Below are positions 1 through 6,703 of a stretch of 24,581 bases of DNA, in pieces. Both the position numbers and the translations under genes were made by a program. Below the pieces are notes generated by a model, which did no database searches, was not told the origin of the DNA, and was given only the letters and a program-made list of their open reading frames with translations. Source of the stretch: an uncultured Eubacteriales bacterium. GTDB lineage: Bacteria > Bacillota > Clostridia > Oscillospirales > Oscillospiraceae. Position 1 is the first letter of the stretch. Every line of letters starts with the position of its first letter. The stretch lies in assembly GCA_900553135.1 (NCBI GenBank), contig USCO01000018.1, positions 1 to 24,581 of the forward strand, written 5' to 3'.

Positions 1-739
<739 letters not shown>

Positions 740-777
740 AATATGTTTCCTCCTACTATATGAAAAGATTGTTGTTT

Positions 778-806
778 ATAAAATGGATTGGGTTTTCTAT
801 TGTCAC
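778..806 (-). promoter_or_regulatory. Candidate internal promoter for dnaK
   Basis: On the minus strand GTGACA (801-806, 5 of 6 to the -35 consensus) lies 17 bp from TTTTAT (778-783, 4 of 6 to the -10). The -35 overlaps the end of the GC-rich element between grpE and dnaK, so the element may supply part of it. The -10 is weak, and the main supply is probably the hrcA promoter. Confidence 0.3.
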
Positions 807-929
807 GCTTCGGCGGCTGCGCTACGCGCGGCTTCCCTTCGTCTCGGGCTGGTCTGCGGACCGCTGTGCGGTCCTCCGCTCGCCCTCGCTCCGGTCCATC
901 CGCGCTGCTCCGCACGCCTCCACGCTTCG
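804..929. repeat. GC-rich intergenic element bounded by 9-bp direct repeats
   Basis: This fills most of the 192-bp gap between grpE and dnaK. CACGCTTCG occurs at 804-812 and again, in the same orientation, at 921-929. Between them is a very GC-rich tract with a 7-bp hairpin, GGACCGC-tgt-GCGGTCC (858-874), and a short GCGC-rich dyad. The dnaK-proximal flank is AT-rich, so the composition changes sharply. No credible protein is encoded. It resembles short interspersed or MITE-like intergenic repeats, but other copies cannot be checked from one window. Confidence 0.55.
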
Positions 930-931
930 TG

Positions 932-1510
932 TTAGTTCGCTACTTTTACCATAGCAAACCGGATGACCTTCTCGCCCAGCTGGAAGCCGGCCTGGAACAC
1001 GTCGCAGACGGTGTTCTCGCCGAAGTTCTCGTCCTCCACATGCATCACGGCGTTGTGAAGATTGGGGTCGAAGGGCTGACCCAGCGCGGGGATCTCCTTG
1101 ATGCCCAGCTGCTCCAGTACGGTCTTCAGCTGGGTCATGGTCATCTCCACGCCCTTTTTGTAGGCCTCGTCGGCGGTCTCCTGCTTCAGGGCACGCTCCA
1201 GATTGTCGTACACCGGCAGGAAGGCCACGGCGGCGTCCGCCTTGGCGTCGGTCCAGATGGACTCCTTTTCCTTGGCGGTGCGGCGGCGGTAGTTATCGTA
1301 CTCGGCAGCCAGGCGCAGGTATTTGTCCTCCTGCTGGGCTACCTGGTCCTTCAGGGATTCCAGTTCGCTGAGCAGGGGATCGGGGGTCTCGGTCTGCTCC
1401 CCCTGGGGCTGAGCGTCGGTCTGACCCGCCTGGGTCTCGGCCTGGGCCTCAGTCACGGGCTCCTGCTGCTCCGGGGCGGTCTGTTCCGCCTGCTTGTCTT
1501 TCTTGCTCAT
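932..1510 (-). CDS. grpE: Nucleotide exchange factor GrpE
   Basis: GrpE releases ADP from DnaK in the cytosolic Hsp70 cycle and acts as a homodimer. The 192-residue protein has a hydrophilic Glu/Gln-rich N-terminus (about 1-45), a long helix starting near LLSELESLKDQVAQQEDKYL with the family motif RLAAEYDNYRRRTAKE (about 67-82), and a C-terminal beta domain ending in FQLGEKVIRFAMVKVAN. Length and domain order are normal. The start ATG lies 15 bp after the hrcA stop; an AGGAGG overlaps that stop and is about 11 nt away, slightly long but the only good site. It is co-transcribed with hrcA. The gap to dnaK downstream is unusually long and GC-rich. Confidence 0.97.
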   Translation of the reverse strand: MSKKDKQAEQTAPEQQEPVTEAQAETQAGQTDAQPQGEQTETPDPLLSELESLKDQVAQQEDKYLRLAAEYDNYRRRTAKEKESIWTDAKADAAVAFLPVYDNLERALKQETADEAYKKGVEMTMTQLKTVLEQLGIKEIPALGQPFDPNLHNAVMHVEDENFGENTVCDVFQAGFQLGEKVIRFAMVKVAN

Positions 1511-1525
1511 GAACTAATGTTCCTC

Positions 1526-2587
1526 CTATTCCTGCTCGTGCCCGTCGCCGGGAGGCAGTTCTCCCTTGCCGAACATGCGGGTGAGGCTGTCGGCAAAATA
1601 GGACAGGCGGGCGGTCACTTTGGCGTAATCCATTCGGGTGGGTCCTACCACTCCGATGACGCCCCGCATATTGTCTCCGATGTCGTAACTGGCCATGACC
1701 ACGCTGGTGTCCTTCAGCGCCTCGCTGACGTTTTCCGGCCCGATGAGGATGTTCATGTTCTGCCCCTCCTGCAGGGAGACAGGCAGCTTGGAACCCTCTT
1801 CGTTTTCCGCCAGATAGGTCATGAGGGGCTTTGCCTTGTCCAGGCTGTGGTACTCCGGGTGCTCCAGCAGATGGGTGATGCCGGAGGTGTGGATGGTGCT
1901 GCTGCTCTGCTGCGTGAGCACCTCCATGGCGAAATGGACCACCAGGGAAATGAGCTGGAAGGCGCCGGGAGCGGAGCGGGTCTCCATGGTGTCCAGGGCG
2001 TCCTCCATCTCCTCCAGGGTCAGACCCACAAAGGAGCTGTTGAGCACGGTGGACAGCAGCTGCAGCTGGGTGTCGGACAGCTGGTCGGGCATCCGGATGA
2101 GCTTGTTTTTCACCACAGAGTTGTCCGTCATCACCACGGCGATGAAGGCGTTGTCCTCTACCATCAGCAGATCGAAGCGCTTCACCGTGACCCGCTGGCG
2201 GGGGGCCGCCATGGTGAACACGGGGTAGTCGCTGATCTGGGAGAGTACCTTGCCCGCCCGGTCGATGACCCGGTCCAGCTCCTCCATCTTCAGGTTCAGC
2301 GCTTCGTTGATGCGCTGGGTCTCCTGAAGGGTGAGCTGGTGCTCTCCCATGAGCTCGTTGACGTAGAGCCGGTAGCCTGCGGGAGAGGGGACACGCCCGG
2401 CCGAGGTGTGGGGCTGCTCCAGGTAGCCCAGCTCGGTGAGGTCGGCCATCTCGTTGCGGATGGTGGCGGTGGAGATATCCAGCCCGGCCTGCTGTGCCAC
2501 GGCCTTGGAGCCCACAGGCTCAGCGGTGGCGATGTAGATCTCTACGATGGCCCGCAGAATGCGCTTTTTACGGTTGGTCAGCTCCAC
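1526..2587 (-). CDS. hrcA: Heat-inducible transcription repressor HrcA
   Basis: Repressor of class I heat-shock genes that binds CIRCE operators and whose folding is assisted by GroE. The 353-residue protein starts ELTNRKKRILRAIVEIYIAT. It has an N-terminal winged helix (about 1-75, including AEPVGSKAVAQQAG and ISTATIRNEMADLTELGYL), the linker PHTSAGRVPSPAGYRLYV, and a GAF-like core. GTG at 2587 is preferred because AGGAGG sits 7-8 nt before it. An upstream in-frame ATG at 2632 would begin inside the CIRCE operator and has no ribosome site. It is first in the operon and therefore autoregulated. The family assignment is firm. Confidence 0.97.
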   Translation of the reverse strand: MELTNRKKRILRAIVEIYIATAEPVGSKAVAQQAGLDISTATIRNEMADLTELGYLEQPHTSAGRVPSPAGYRLYVNELMGEHQLTLQETQRINEALNLKMEELDRVIDRAGKVLSQISDYPVFTMAAPRQRVTVKRFDLLMVEDNAFIAVVMTDNSVVKNKLIRMPDQLSDTQLQLLSTVLNSSFVGLTLEEMEDALDTMETRSAPGAFQLISLVVHFAMEVLTQQSSSTIHTSGITHLLEHPEYHSLDKAKPLMTYLAENEEGSKLPVSLQEGQNMNILIGPENVSEALKDTSVVMASYDIGDNMRGVIGVVGPTRMDYAKVTARLSYFADSLTRMFGKGELPPGDGHEQE

Positions 2588-2618
2588 ACGATCACCTCCT
2601 CGGAAAGTGTTTTGAAAT

Positions 2619-2645
2619 TTAGCACTCCACATTCCTGAGTGCTAA
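2619..2645. promoter_or_regulatory. CIRCE operator (HrcA binding site)
   Basis: A perfect inverted repeat, TTAGCACTC (2619-2627), 9-nt spacer, GAGTGCTAA (2637-2645), matches the CIRCE consensus exactly. It covers the expected transcription start of hrcA, so bound HrcA would block initiation. Confidence 0.98.
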
Positions 2646-2649
2646 AGAT

Positions 2650-2678
2650 AATGTACCACCTGCCCCCAAGAATGTCAA
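2650..2678 (-). promoter_or_regulatory. Sigma-A promoter of hrcA-grpE-dnaK
   Basis: Reading the minus strand, TTGACA (2673-2678, perfect -35) is followed after exactly 17 bp by TACATT (2650-2655, 4 of 6 to the -10). The start would fall near 2643, inside the CIRCE element. Confidence 0.88.
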
Positions 2679-2825
2679 TAGGCACTTTATGAATTTATTA
2701 TAAACAAAATAAGGGGAAAAAATCTTGCAGCGCCCCCGTTTCACTGCTAACAGGAAGGGGGCGGAACCGGGGAGAGAAGGGGGAAGGGAAGTACTTAATA
2801 TTTTTTAAATTCCTGGGGACGGCTC

Positions 2826-2854
2826 TTGTCGAATAGGGGAAAATCCGATATACT
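2826..2854 (+). promoter_or_regulatory. Sigma-A promoter of the LCP gene
   Basis: TTGTCG (2826-2831) and TATACT (2849-2854) are separated by 17 bp, about 40 bp before the ribosome site of the LCP gene. The region upstream of it (2680-2825) holds no gene; it contains a weak dyad at 2731-2763 and an AAGTACTT palindrome at 2789-2796. Confidence 0.75.
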
Positions 2855-2878
2855 GGAGCAGTATTCTGTAAATCAGAC

Positions 2879-2885
2879 AGGAGGG
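2879..2885 (+). promoter_or_regulatory. Ribosome binding site that places the LCP start at a CTG
   Basis: AGGAGGG is the only strong Shine-Dalgarno sequence near this gene. It sits 8 nt before CTG at 2893, in frame with the LCP protein. The frame has a stop at 2869-2871 and no ATG, GTG or TTG between that stop and 3034. Confidence 0.7.
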
Positions 2886-2892
2886 AACCACT

Positions 2893-4020
2893 CTGGCCCA
2901 GGTTTATTCCACTCCCCCGCGGTCCCGGAACAGCCGCGCCTCCCGGGAACCTGCCCCGCGCCGCGCTCCACGCAGACAGGCGCCTCCCGTCCGCCGCCGC
3001 AGAAAATCGCCCCTGCGCCGGATCGGTTTTATCTTGTATTGTATGATCGTGCTGATTTCGGCGGTGATCGTCACCGGGTACTTTGCCTGGCCCATGCTCA
3101 TCAAGGCCCCGGAGATCCCCGATACCACCCCCGCCACCCCGGTGAGCGACACCTCCCAGGAGGAACCCCTGGACCCCAACGCCCTGGTGCGCCGGGAGGG
3201 CGTGTATAACTTCCTTCTGCTGGGCAGCGATAAGGGGGGCGGCAACGCCGACACCATCATCGTGGTCAGCTACGACACCAAGGAGCAGAAGGTGGGCGTG
3301 CTGTCCGTTCCCCGGGACTCCATCGTGGACCGGGACTGGAGCCGCAATGCCAAGCTCAACGCGGCTCTGGGTCACGGCGGCCCCGAGCTGGTGGCCGAGG
3401 AGGTCACCCAGATGCTGGGCATCCCCATTGACTACTACTTCCACGTCAATCTCCAGGGCTTTGTGGCCCTGGTGGACGAGCTGGACGGGGTGGACATCAA
3501 CATCCCCGTGGCCATGAACTACGACGACCCCTATCAGAACCTGCACATCCACTTTAAACCCGGCCTTCAGCACCTGGATGGCCAGGAGACCATGGAGGCG
3601 GTGCGCTACCGCCACGACAACAACACCGACGTCAACCCCCAGTACAGCGACCTGGACCGCACCAAGCTGCAGCAGGAGGTGCTGACTCAGCTGGCTCAAA
3701 AGGTGCTCTCCTGGCAGAGTATCACCAAGATCCAGTCCTTCCTGGATATTTTCAATACCTATGTGAAGACCAACATGGACATGACCCAGATGCTCTACTT
3801 CGCCCAGGAGGCCATGGGTCTGGACACCGCGGGCGGCGTGACCTCCGCCACCCTGGAGGGCCGGGGCGATGCCTATTACGCCGCCTCCTCCTGGTGCATG
3901 GAGCTGGACGAGGCCACCACGGTGGAGCGGGTGAACCAGCTGGTCAATCCCTACACCCGGGACCTGACCCTGGAGGACATGAACCTGCCCCGGGCCGACC
4001 GCTACTATTTCTCTTATTAA
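2893..4020 (+). CDS. LytR-CpsA-Psr (LCP) family cell-wall protein
   Basis: LCP enzymes transfer polyprenyl-phosphate-linked glycopolymers (teichoic acids, capsule) onto peptidoglycan outside the membrane. From CTG at 2893 the protein has 375 residues: a strongly basic Arg/Pro-rich cytoplasmic tail (1-43), one membrane helix (about 44-66, IGFILYCMIVLISAVIVTGY), then the LCP domain. That domain shows YNFLLLGSDKGGGNADTIIVVS, LSVPRDS, KLNAALGHGG, the IDYYFHVNLQGFVALVDELDGVD core, AVRYRHD and DLDRTKLQQE, which supply the usual Asp and Arg residues of the pyrophosphate site. Starting at TTG 3034 or ATG 3043 would cut the membrane helix and lacks a ribosome site, so the CTG is preferred; a sequencing error or strain variant (ATG to CTG) is possible. 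It is a single-gene unit with its own promoter and terminator. Confidence 0.93.
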   Translation: MAQVYSTPPRSRNSRASREPAPRRAPRRQAPPVRRRRKSPLRRIGFILYCMIVLISAVIVTGYFAWPMLIKAPEIPDTTPATPVSDTSQEEPLDPNALVRREGVYNFLLLGSDKGGGNADTIIVVSYDTKEQKVGVLSVPRDSIVDRDWSRNAKLNAALGHGGPELVAEEVTQMLGIPIDYYFHVNLQGFVALVDELDGVDINIPVAMNYDDPYQNLHIHFKPGLQHLDGQETMEAVRYRHDNNTDVNPQYSDLDRTKLQQEVLTQLAQKVLSWQSITKIQSFLDIFNTYVKTNMDMTQMLYFAQEAMGLDTAGGVTSATLEGRGDAYYAASSWCMELDEATTVERVNQLVNPYTRDLTLEDMNLPRADRYYFSY

Positions 4021-4026
4021 TAAGGA

Positions 4027-4062
4027 AAGGACCCCGTCCCTGCAAGGGACGGGGTCCTTTTT
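4027..4062 (+). terminator. Rho-independent terminator of the LCP gene
   Basis: A perfect 15-bp stem (4027-4041 with 4045-4059) closes a 3-nt GCA loop and runs into TTTTT (4058-4062). It lies between convergent genes and could weakly stop the opposite transcript too, but the minus side has a poor U tract. Confidence 0.95.
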
Positions 4063-4068
4063 ATAAGT

Positions 4069-5268
4069 TCAGATATTGGGCTCCATGGGCAGCACCGCGT
4101 ATTGCAGCCGGGCGGGGGAGTGGGGATACTGGCGGCAGAAGGTGGTGATGATGCGGTCCATGACCATGCAGCTGTTTTCGTAGTTGGCCTGGGGCAGCAT
4201 GATGATGTACTGGGACACGCTGCACCGGGCGGCCACGTCGCCCTTGCGCAGGTTCATGCGCACCAGCTCCCGCAGGTTGTCCATGCACCGGTCCAGGCTG
4301 CGCTTGGGCAGCTCGTCCCCCTTCTCTCCCGTGACGGAGAGAAGGCCGATATGTACCGCGTCGCCGCTGCGGGCGATGGCCCGGGCCTCCGCCTGGTAGA
4401 TCACGGTGAAGAAGTCGTAGTCGCACAGCAGGGCGCCCCGGGATTCTCCCTGCTCCCGCAGCTGTTCCCGCAGGGTGAGGGGGGAGATGGCCCGGTCGTT
4501 GAAGGTGCGGGTGGCCTCCCGGTAGATGGCGGTGGTCTCGGGGGAGGGCAGGATGCCGAAGGTGGAGAAGAGCAGCTGGCTCATGTTCTCGTATACGGAG
4601 GCGGCCTCCCGGTGGTCCCCGGTCTCCATCAGGTCCCGCATGAGGTGCTGGTAGATCTCCTCGTTGTAGGGCTCCAGCTCCAGGGTGGAGCGGCACACGG
4701 CGATGGCTTGGTCAAAGCGCTGCTTGCTCTCCAGCAGCTCCAGGGCTTCCTGAGCCGCCCCCACAAACAGGTTGTGGAAATAGGCGGAGATGGGGACCAC
4801 CCAGGGCTCGGCGCTGAGCTTGGAGAGGAAATCTCCCTGGTACAGGTCCAGGGCCTGGAGATAGCAGGCCAGGCGCTGGTCGGAGTCCTCGGCGGCGGCG
4901 CCCCGGCGGCAGAGGGTCTCAAACTCGTCCACATCAAAGAAGAAGGGAACCTGGGGATTCCAGGCGTAGTTGCCGTCCCGGCGGATGATGAGACTGTGCC
5001 CCGCGCTCTCGTCCAACTGGTTCAGGGTGGTGCGTACCCGGTGGAACATGGTTTTCAGGGCGTTGACGGGGTTGGAACTGCGTTCTTCGTCTCCCCACAG
5101 CAGGGCGATGAGCTCCTCCTGGGAAATGGTACGCTGGCGGCAGTAGATCATGTATGCCAGCAGCAGCCAGACCTTTCGGGAACGGTTATCGCTGTCGTTG
5201 ATCTTTCGATCCCCCTGGGAAATGGAGAACTCTCCCAGCATCCGAACCTGAAGGGATAACTGGTCCAC
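4069..5268 (-). CDS. SARP/BTAD-type transcriptional regulator with degenerate GGDEF-like C-terminus
   Basis: Probable DNA-binding regulator of 399 residues. Residues 1-100 form an OmpR-like winged helix (LQVRMLGEFSISQGDRKIND, RKVWLLLAYMIY, EELIALLWGDEE, NALKTMFHRVRTTL). Residues 105-255 form a bacterial transcriptional activator (BTAD) TPR domain (FFFDVDEFETLCRR, LYQGDFLSKL, ALELLESKQRFDQAIAVCR, PYNEEIYQHLMRDLMETGDH). Residues about 285-399 look like a decayed GGDEF fold: GDVAARCSVSQYIIMLPQAN (343-362) aligns with the DxxxRxGGDEFxxLLP segment, but SVSQY replaces GGDEF, so it should not make c-di-GMP. GTG at 5268 follows AGGAGG by 8 nt; an upstream in-frame ATG at 5379 lacks a site. It is divergent from the lipoprotein gene, which is the likeliest target. 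Confidence 0.85.
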   Translation of the reverse strand: MDQLSLQVRMLGEFSISQGDRKINDSDNRSRKVWLLLAYMIYCRQRTISQEELIALLWGDEERSSNPVNALKTMFHRVRTTLNQLDESAGHSLIIRRDGNYAWNPQVPFFFDVDEFETLCRRGAAAEDSDQRLACYLQALDLYQGDFLSKLSAEPWVVPISAYFHNLFVGAAQEALELLESKQRFDQAIAVCRSTLELEPYNEEIYQHLMRDLMETGDHREAASVYENMSQLLFSTFGILPSPETTAIYREATRTFNDRAISPLTLREQLREQGESRGALLCDYDFFTVIYQAEARAIARSGDAVHIGLLSVTGEKGDELPKRSLDRCMDNLRELVRMNLRKGDVAARCSVSQYIIMLPQANYENSCMVMDRIITTFCRQYPHSPARLQYAVLPMEPNI

Positions 5269-5293
5269 GGTATACACCTCCTGAGATAAGTAG

Positions 5294-5309
5294 CGGCTGG
5301 AAACAGCCG
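5294..5309. repeat. Dyad CGGCTG-GAAA-CAGCCG in the regulator leader
   Basis: A 6-bp stem with a GAAA loop lies between the promoter and start of the SARP-type gene. Its core, GCTGGAAACAGC (5296-5307), is repeated at 5486-5497 on the other side of the divergent promoters. Confidence 0.5.
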
Positions 5310-5338
5310 TATTGCGGGATACCACTACATTATTTATA

Positions 5339-5367
5339 AAGATAACACACAAGCGTCGGATATGCAA
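5339..5367 (-). promoter_or_regulatory. Candidate promoter of the SARP-type gene
   Basis: On the minus strand TTGCAT (5362-5367) is 17 bp from TATCTT (5339-5344), and the -10 is preceded by TGT, giving an extended -10. It lies about 70 bp upstream of the GTG start. Confidence 0.55.
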
Positions 5368-5448
5368 TGGAGTTTCCAAACAAGTTACATAAAAACATAA
5401 AAAATGAGAGAGAAGACGAAAAAAGTACTTCCCTTTTCCGGAAGAAGC

Positions 5449-5457
5449 TGGTATACT
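5449..5457 (+). promoter_or_regulatory. Extended -10 promoter of the lipoprotein gene
   Basis: TGGTATACT is an extended -10 (TGn plus TATACT at 5452-5457). The sequence at the -35 position, TTCCCT (5429-5434), is poor, which suits an activator-dependent promoter. An AAGTACTT palindrome (5423-5430) abuts it. The start would be about 70 bp before the ATG. Confidence 0.65.
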
Positions 5458-5483
5458 AAGGATACAAGAAAAAAGACTCTCTC

Positions 5484-5499
5484 CCGCTGGAAACAGCGG
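5484..5499 (+). repeat. Dyad CCGCTG-GAAA-CAGCGG in the lipoprotein leader
   Basis: A 6-bp stem with a GNRA-type GAAA loop in the 5' untranslated region, 33 bp before the start codon. It shares the 12-nt core GCTGGAAACAGC with the dyad at 5294-5309. It could be a leader hairpin or a protein-binding site. Confidence 0.5.
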
Positions 5500-5531
5500 T
5501 GTACTCAGCCTGAAAGAAGGAGGAAATCCCT

Positions 5532-6584
5532 ATGAATGAAATCTTGAAGCGTCTGCTGCCCGCCACTCTGGCCCTGGTTCTGCTGGCCGGCTGCGGCGGA
5601 AATGCCGCCGTGAGCCAGTCCACTTCCCAGTCCCAGAGCTCCAGCGCGTCCCAGTCCGGCTCTCAGGGCGACCAGTCCCTGGGCAGCGATGAGGAGGCTT
5701 TTCTGGATGAGGTGGCCCTGGGCGAGGATGTGAATCTGGAGGATGAGGCCGTGGCCATGACCGCCGCCCCCGCCGTGTCCACCATGCTCACCCCTGTGGC
5801 CTCCGGCACTCAGGTGAAGAAGAACAACAAGGCCGAGATCGACTACTCCAACACCAAGGACGGCTACGTCATGGTGCGCTTTGTGGCTGCCACCGACAAG
5901 CGCCTGAAGGTCCAGGTGAAGGGCCCCACCACCACCTATACCTACAACCTGACCCAGGGCCAGTCCTGGACCACCTTCCCCCTGTCCGACGGCAACGGCA
6001 CCTACAAGGTAGTGGTCTATGAGAACACCAGCGGCACCAAGTACGCCACCGTGCTCTCCCAGGAGATGTCCGTCACCCTCACCGACGAGTTTGCCCCCTT
6101 CCTGCGTCCCAACCAGTACGTCAACTATGAGAACGCCCCCAAGACCATCGCCAAGGCTCAGGAGCTGGCGGGCGGCACCACCGATCCCCTGAAGAAGGTG
6201 GAGCTCATCTACAACTACGTGGTCAAGAACATGACCTATGACTACAAGCTGGCTTCCACCGTGCAGAGCGGCTACCTGCCCGTGCTGGATACCGTGCTGG
6301 AGAAGAAGACCGGCATCTGCTTTGACTACGCCGCTCTGATGACCGGCATGCTCCGCAGCCAGGGCGTGCCCTGCAAGCTGGTGGTGGGCTACGCCGGCAC
6401 CGCCTACCACGCCTGGATCAGCGTGTGGTCTGAGGGCACCGGCTGGGTGGACGGCGCCATCTACTTCAACGGCACCAGCTGGCAGCGCATGGACCCCACC
6501 TTCGCCTCCACCGGCAAGCAGAGCGCTTCCATCATGCAGTACATCGGCGACGGCAAGAACTACACCGTCAAGTACCTCTACTAA
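5532..6584 (+). CDS. Transglutaminase-like lipoprotein
   Basis: Predicted extracytoplasmic lipoprotein of 350 residues. The signal peptide MNEILKRLLPATLALVLLAG ends in a lipobox with Cys21, followed by a Ser/Gln-rich linker (about 26-50) and an acidic stretch. A beta-rich segment (about 95-185, with ATDKRLKVQVKGPTTTYTYN) precedes a transglutaminase-like core (about 200-330). The papain-like triad is visible: Cys263 in KTGICFDYAALMTGMLRSQG, His293 in AYHAWISVW and Asp321 in RMDPTF. The family includes peptidases and cross-linking enzymes; the substrate here is unknown, though cell-wall or surface protein is plausible. The ATG follows AGGAGG by 8 nt. It is expressed alone from an extended -10 promoter and ends at a strong terminator. 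The divergent SARP-type regulator probably controls it. Confidence 0.88.
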   Translation: MNEILKRLLPATLALVLLAGCGGNAAVSQSTSQSQSSSASQSGSQGDQSLGSDEEAFLDEVALGEDVNLEDEAVAMTAAPAVSTMLTPVASGTQVKKNNKAEIDYSNTKDGYVMVRFVAATDKRLKVQVKGPTTTYTYNLTQGQSWTTFPLSDGNGTYKVVVYENTSGTKYATVLSQEMSVTLTDEFAPFLRPNQYVNYENAPKTIAKAQELAGGTTDPLKKVELIYNYVVKNMTYDYKLASTVQSGYLPVLDTVLEKKTGICFDYAALMTGMLRSQGVPCKLVVGYAGTAYHAWISVWSEGTGWVDGAIYFNGTSWQRMDPTFASTGKQSASIMQYIGDGKNYTVKYLY

Positions 6585-6622
6585 TGGGCATTGACCCTTT
6601 ACGAATGGAATAAAATGTTTTA

Positions 6623-6658
6623 AAATGGGCTTGCGGCCATAGCCGCAAGCCCATTTTT
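6623..6658 (+). terminator. Rho-independent terminator after the lipoprotein gene
   Basis: A 15-bp perfect stem (6623-6637 with 6642-6656), CATA loop and TTTTT (6654-6658). It separates the lipoprotein gene from the pilus-like operon that begins only 45 bp later. Confidence 0.95.
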
Positions 6659-6703
6659 CAAAAAATCCGGTCTTTTCCCAGACCGCGGAATGGAGTCTTT
6701 TGG

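Noticed and set aside
788..2638. 616-codon open frame on the plus strand
   Set aside because: It is antisense to grpE and hrcA, which are certain genes; GC-rich codon usage leaves the opposite strand short of stops. The product is low-complexity Gly/Leu/Val/His sequence with no family resemblance.
2731..2763. CGCCCCC/GGGGGCG dyad as a terminator
   Set aside because: The loop is 19 nt, no U tract follows on the plus strand, and no gene reads into it on the minus strand.
6591..6616. TTGACC plus TAAAAT as a promoter for the pilus-like operon
   Set aside because: The spacer is only 14 bp and any transcript would run straight into the terminator at 6623-6658.
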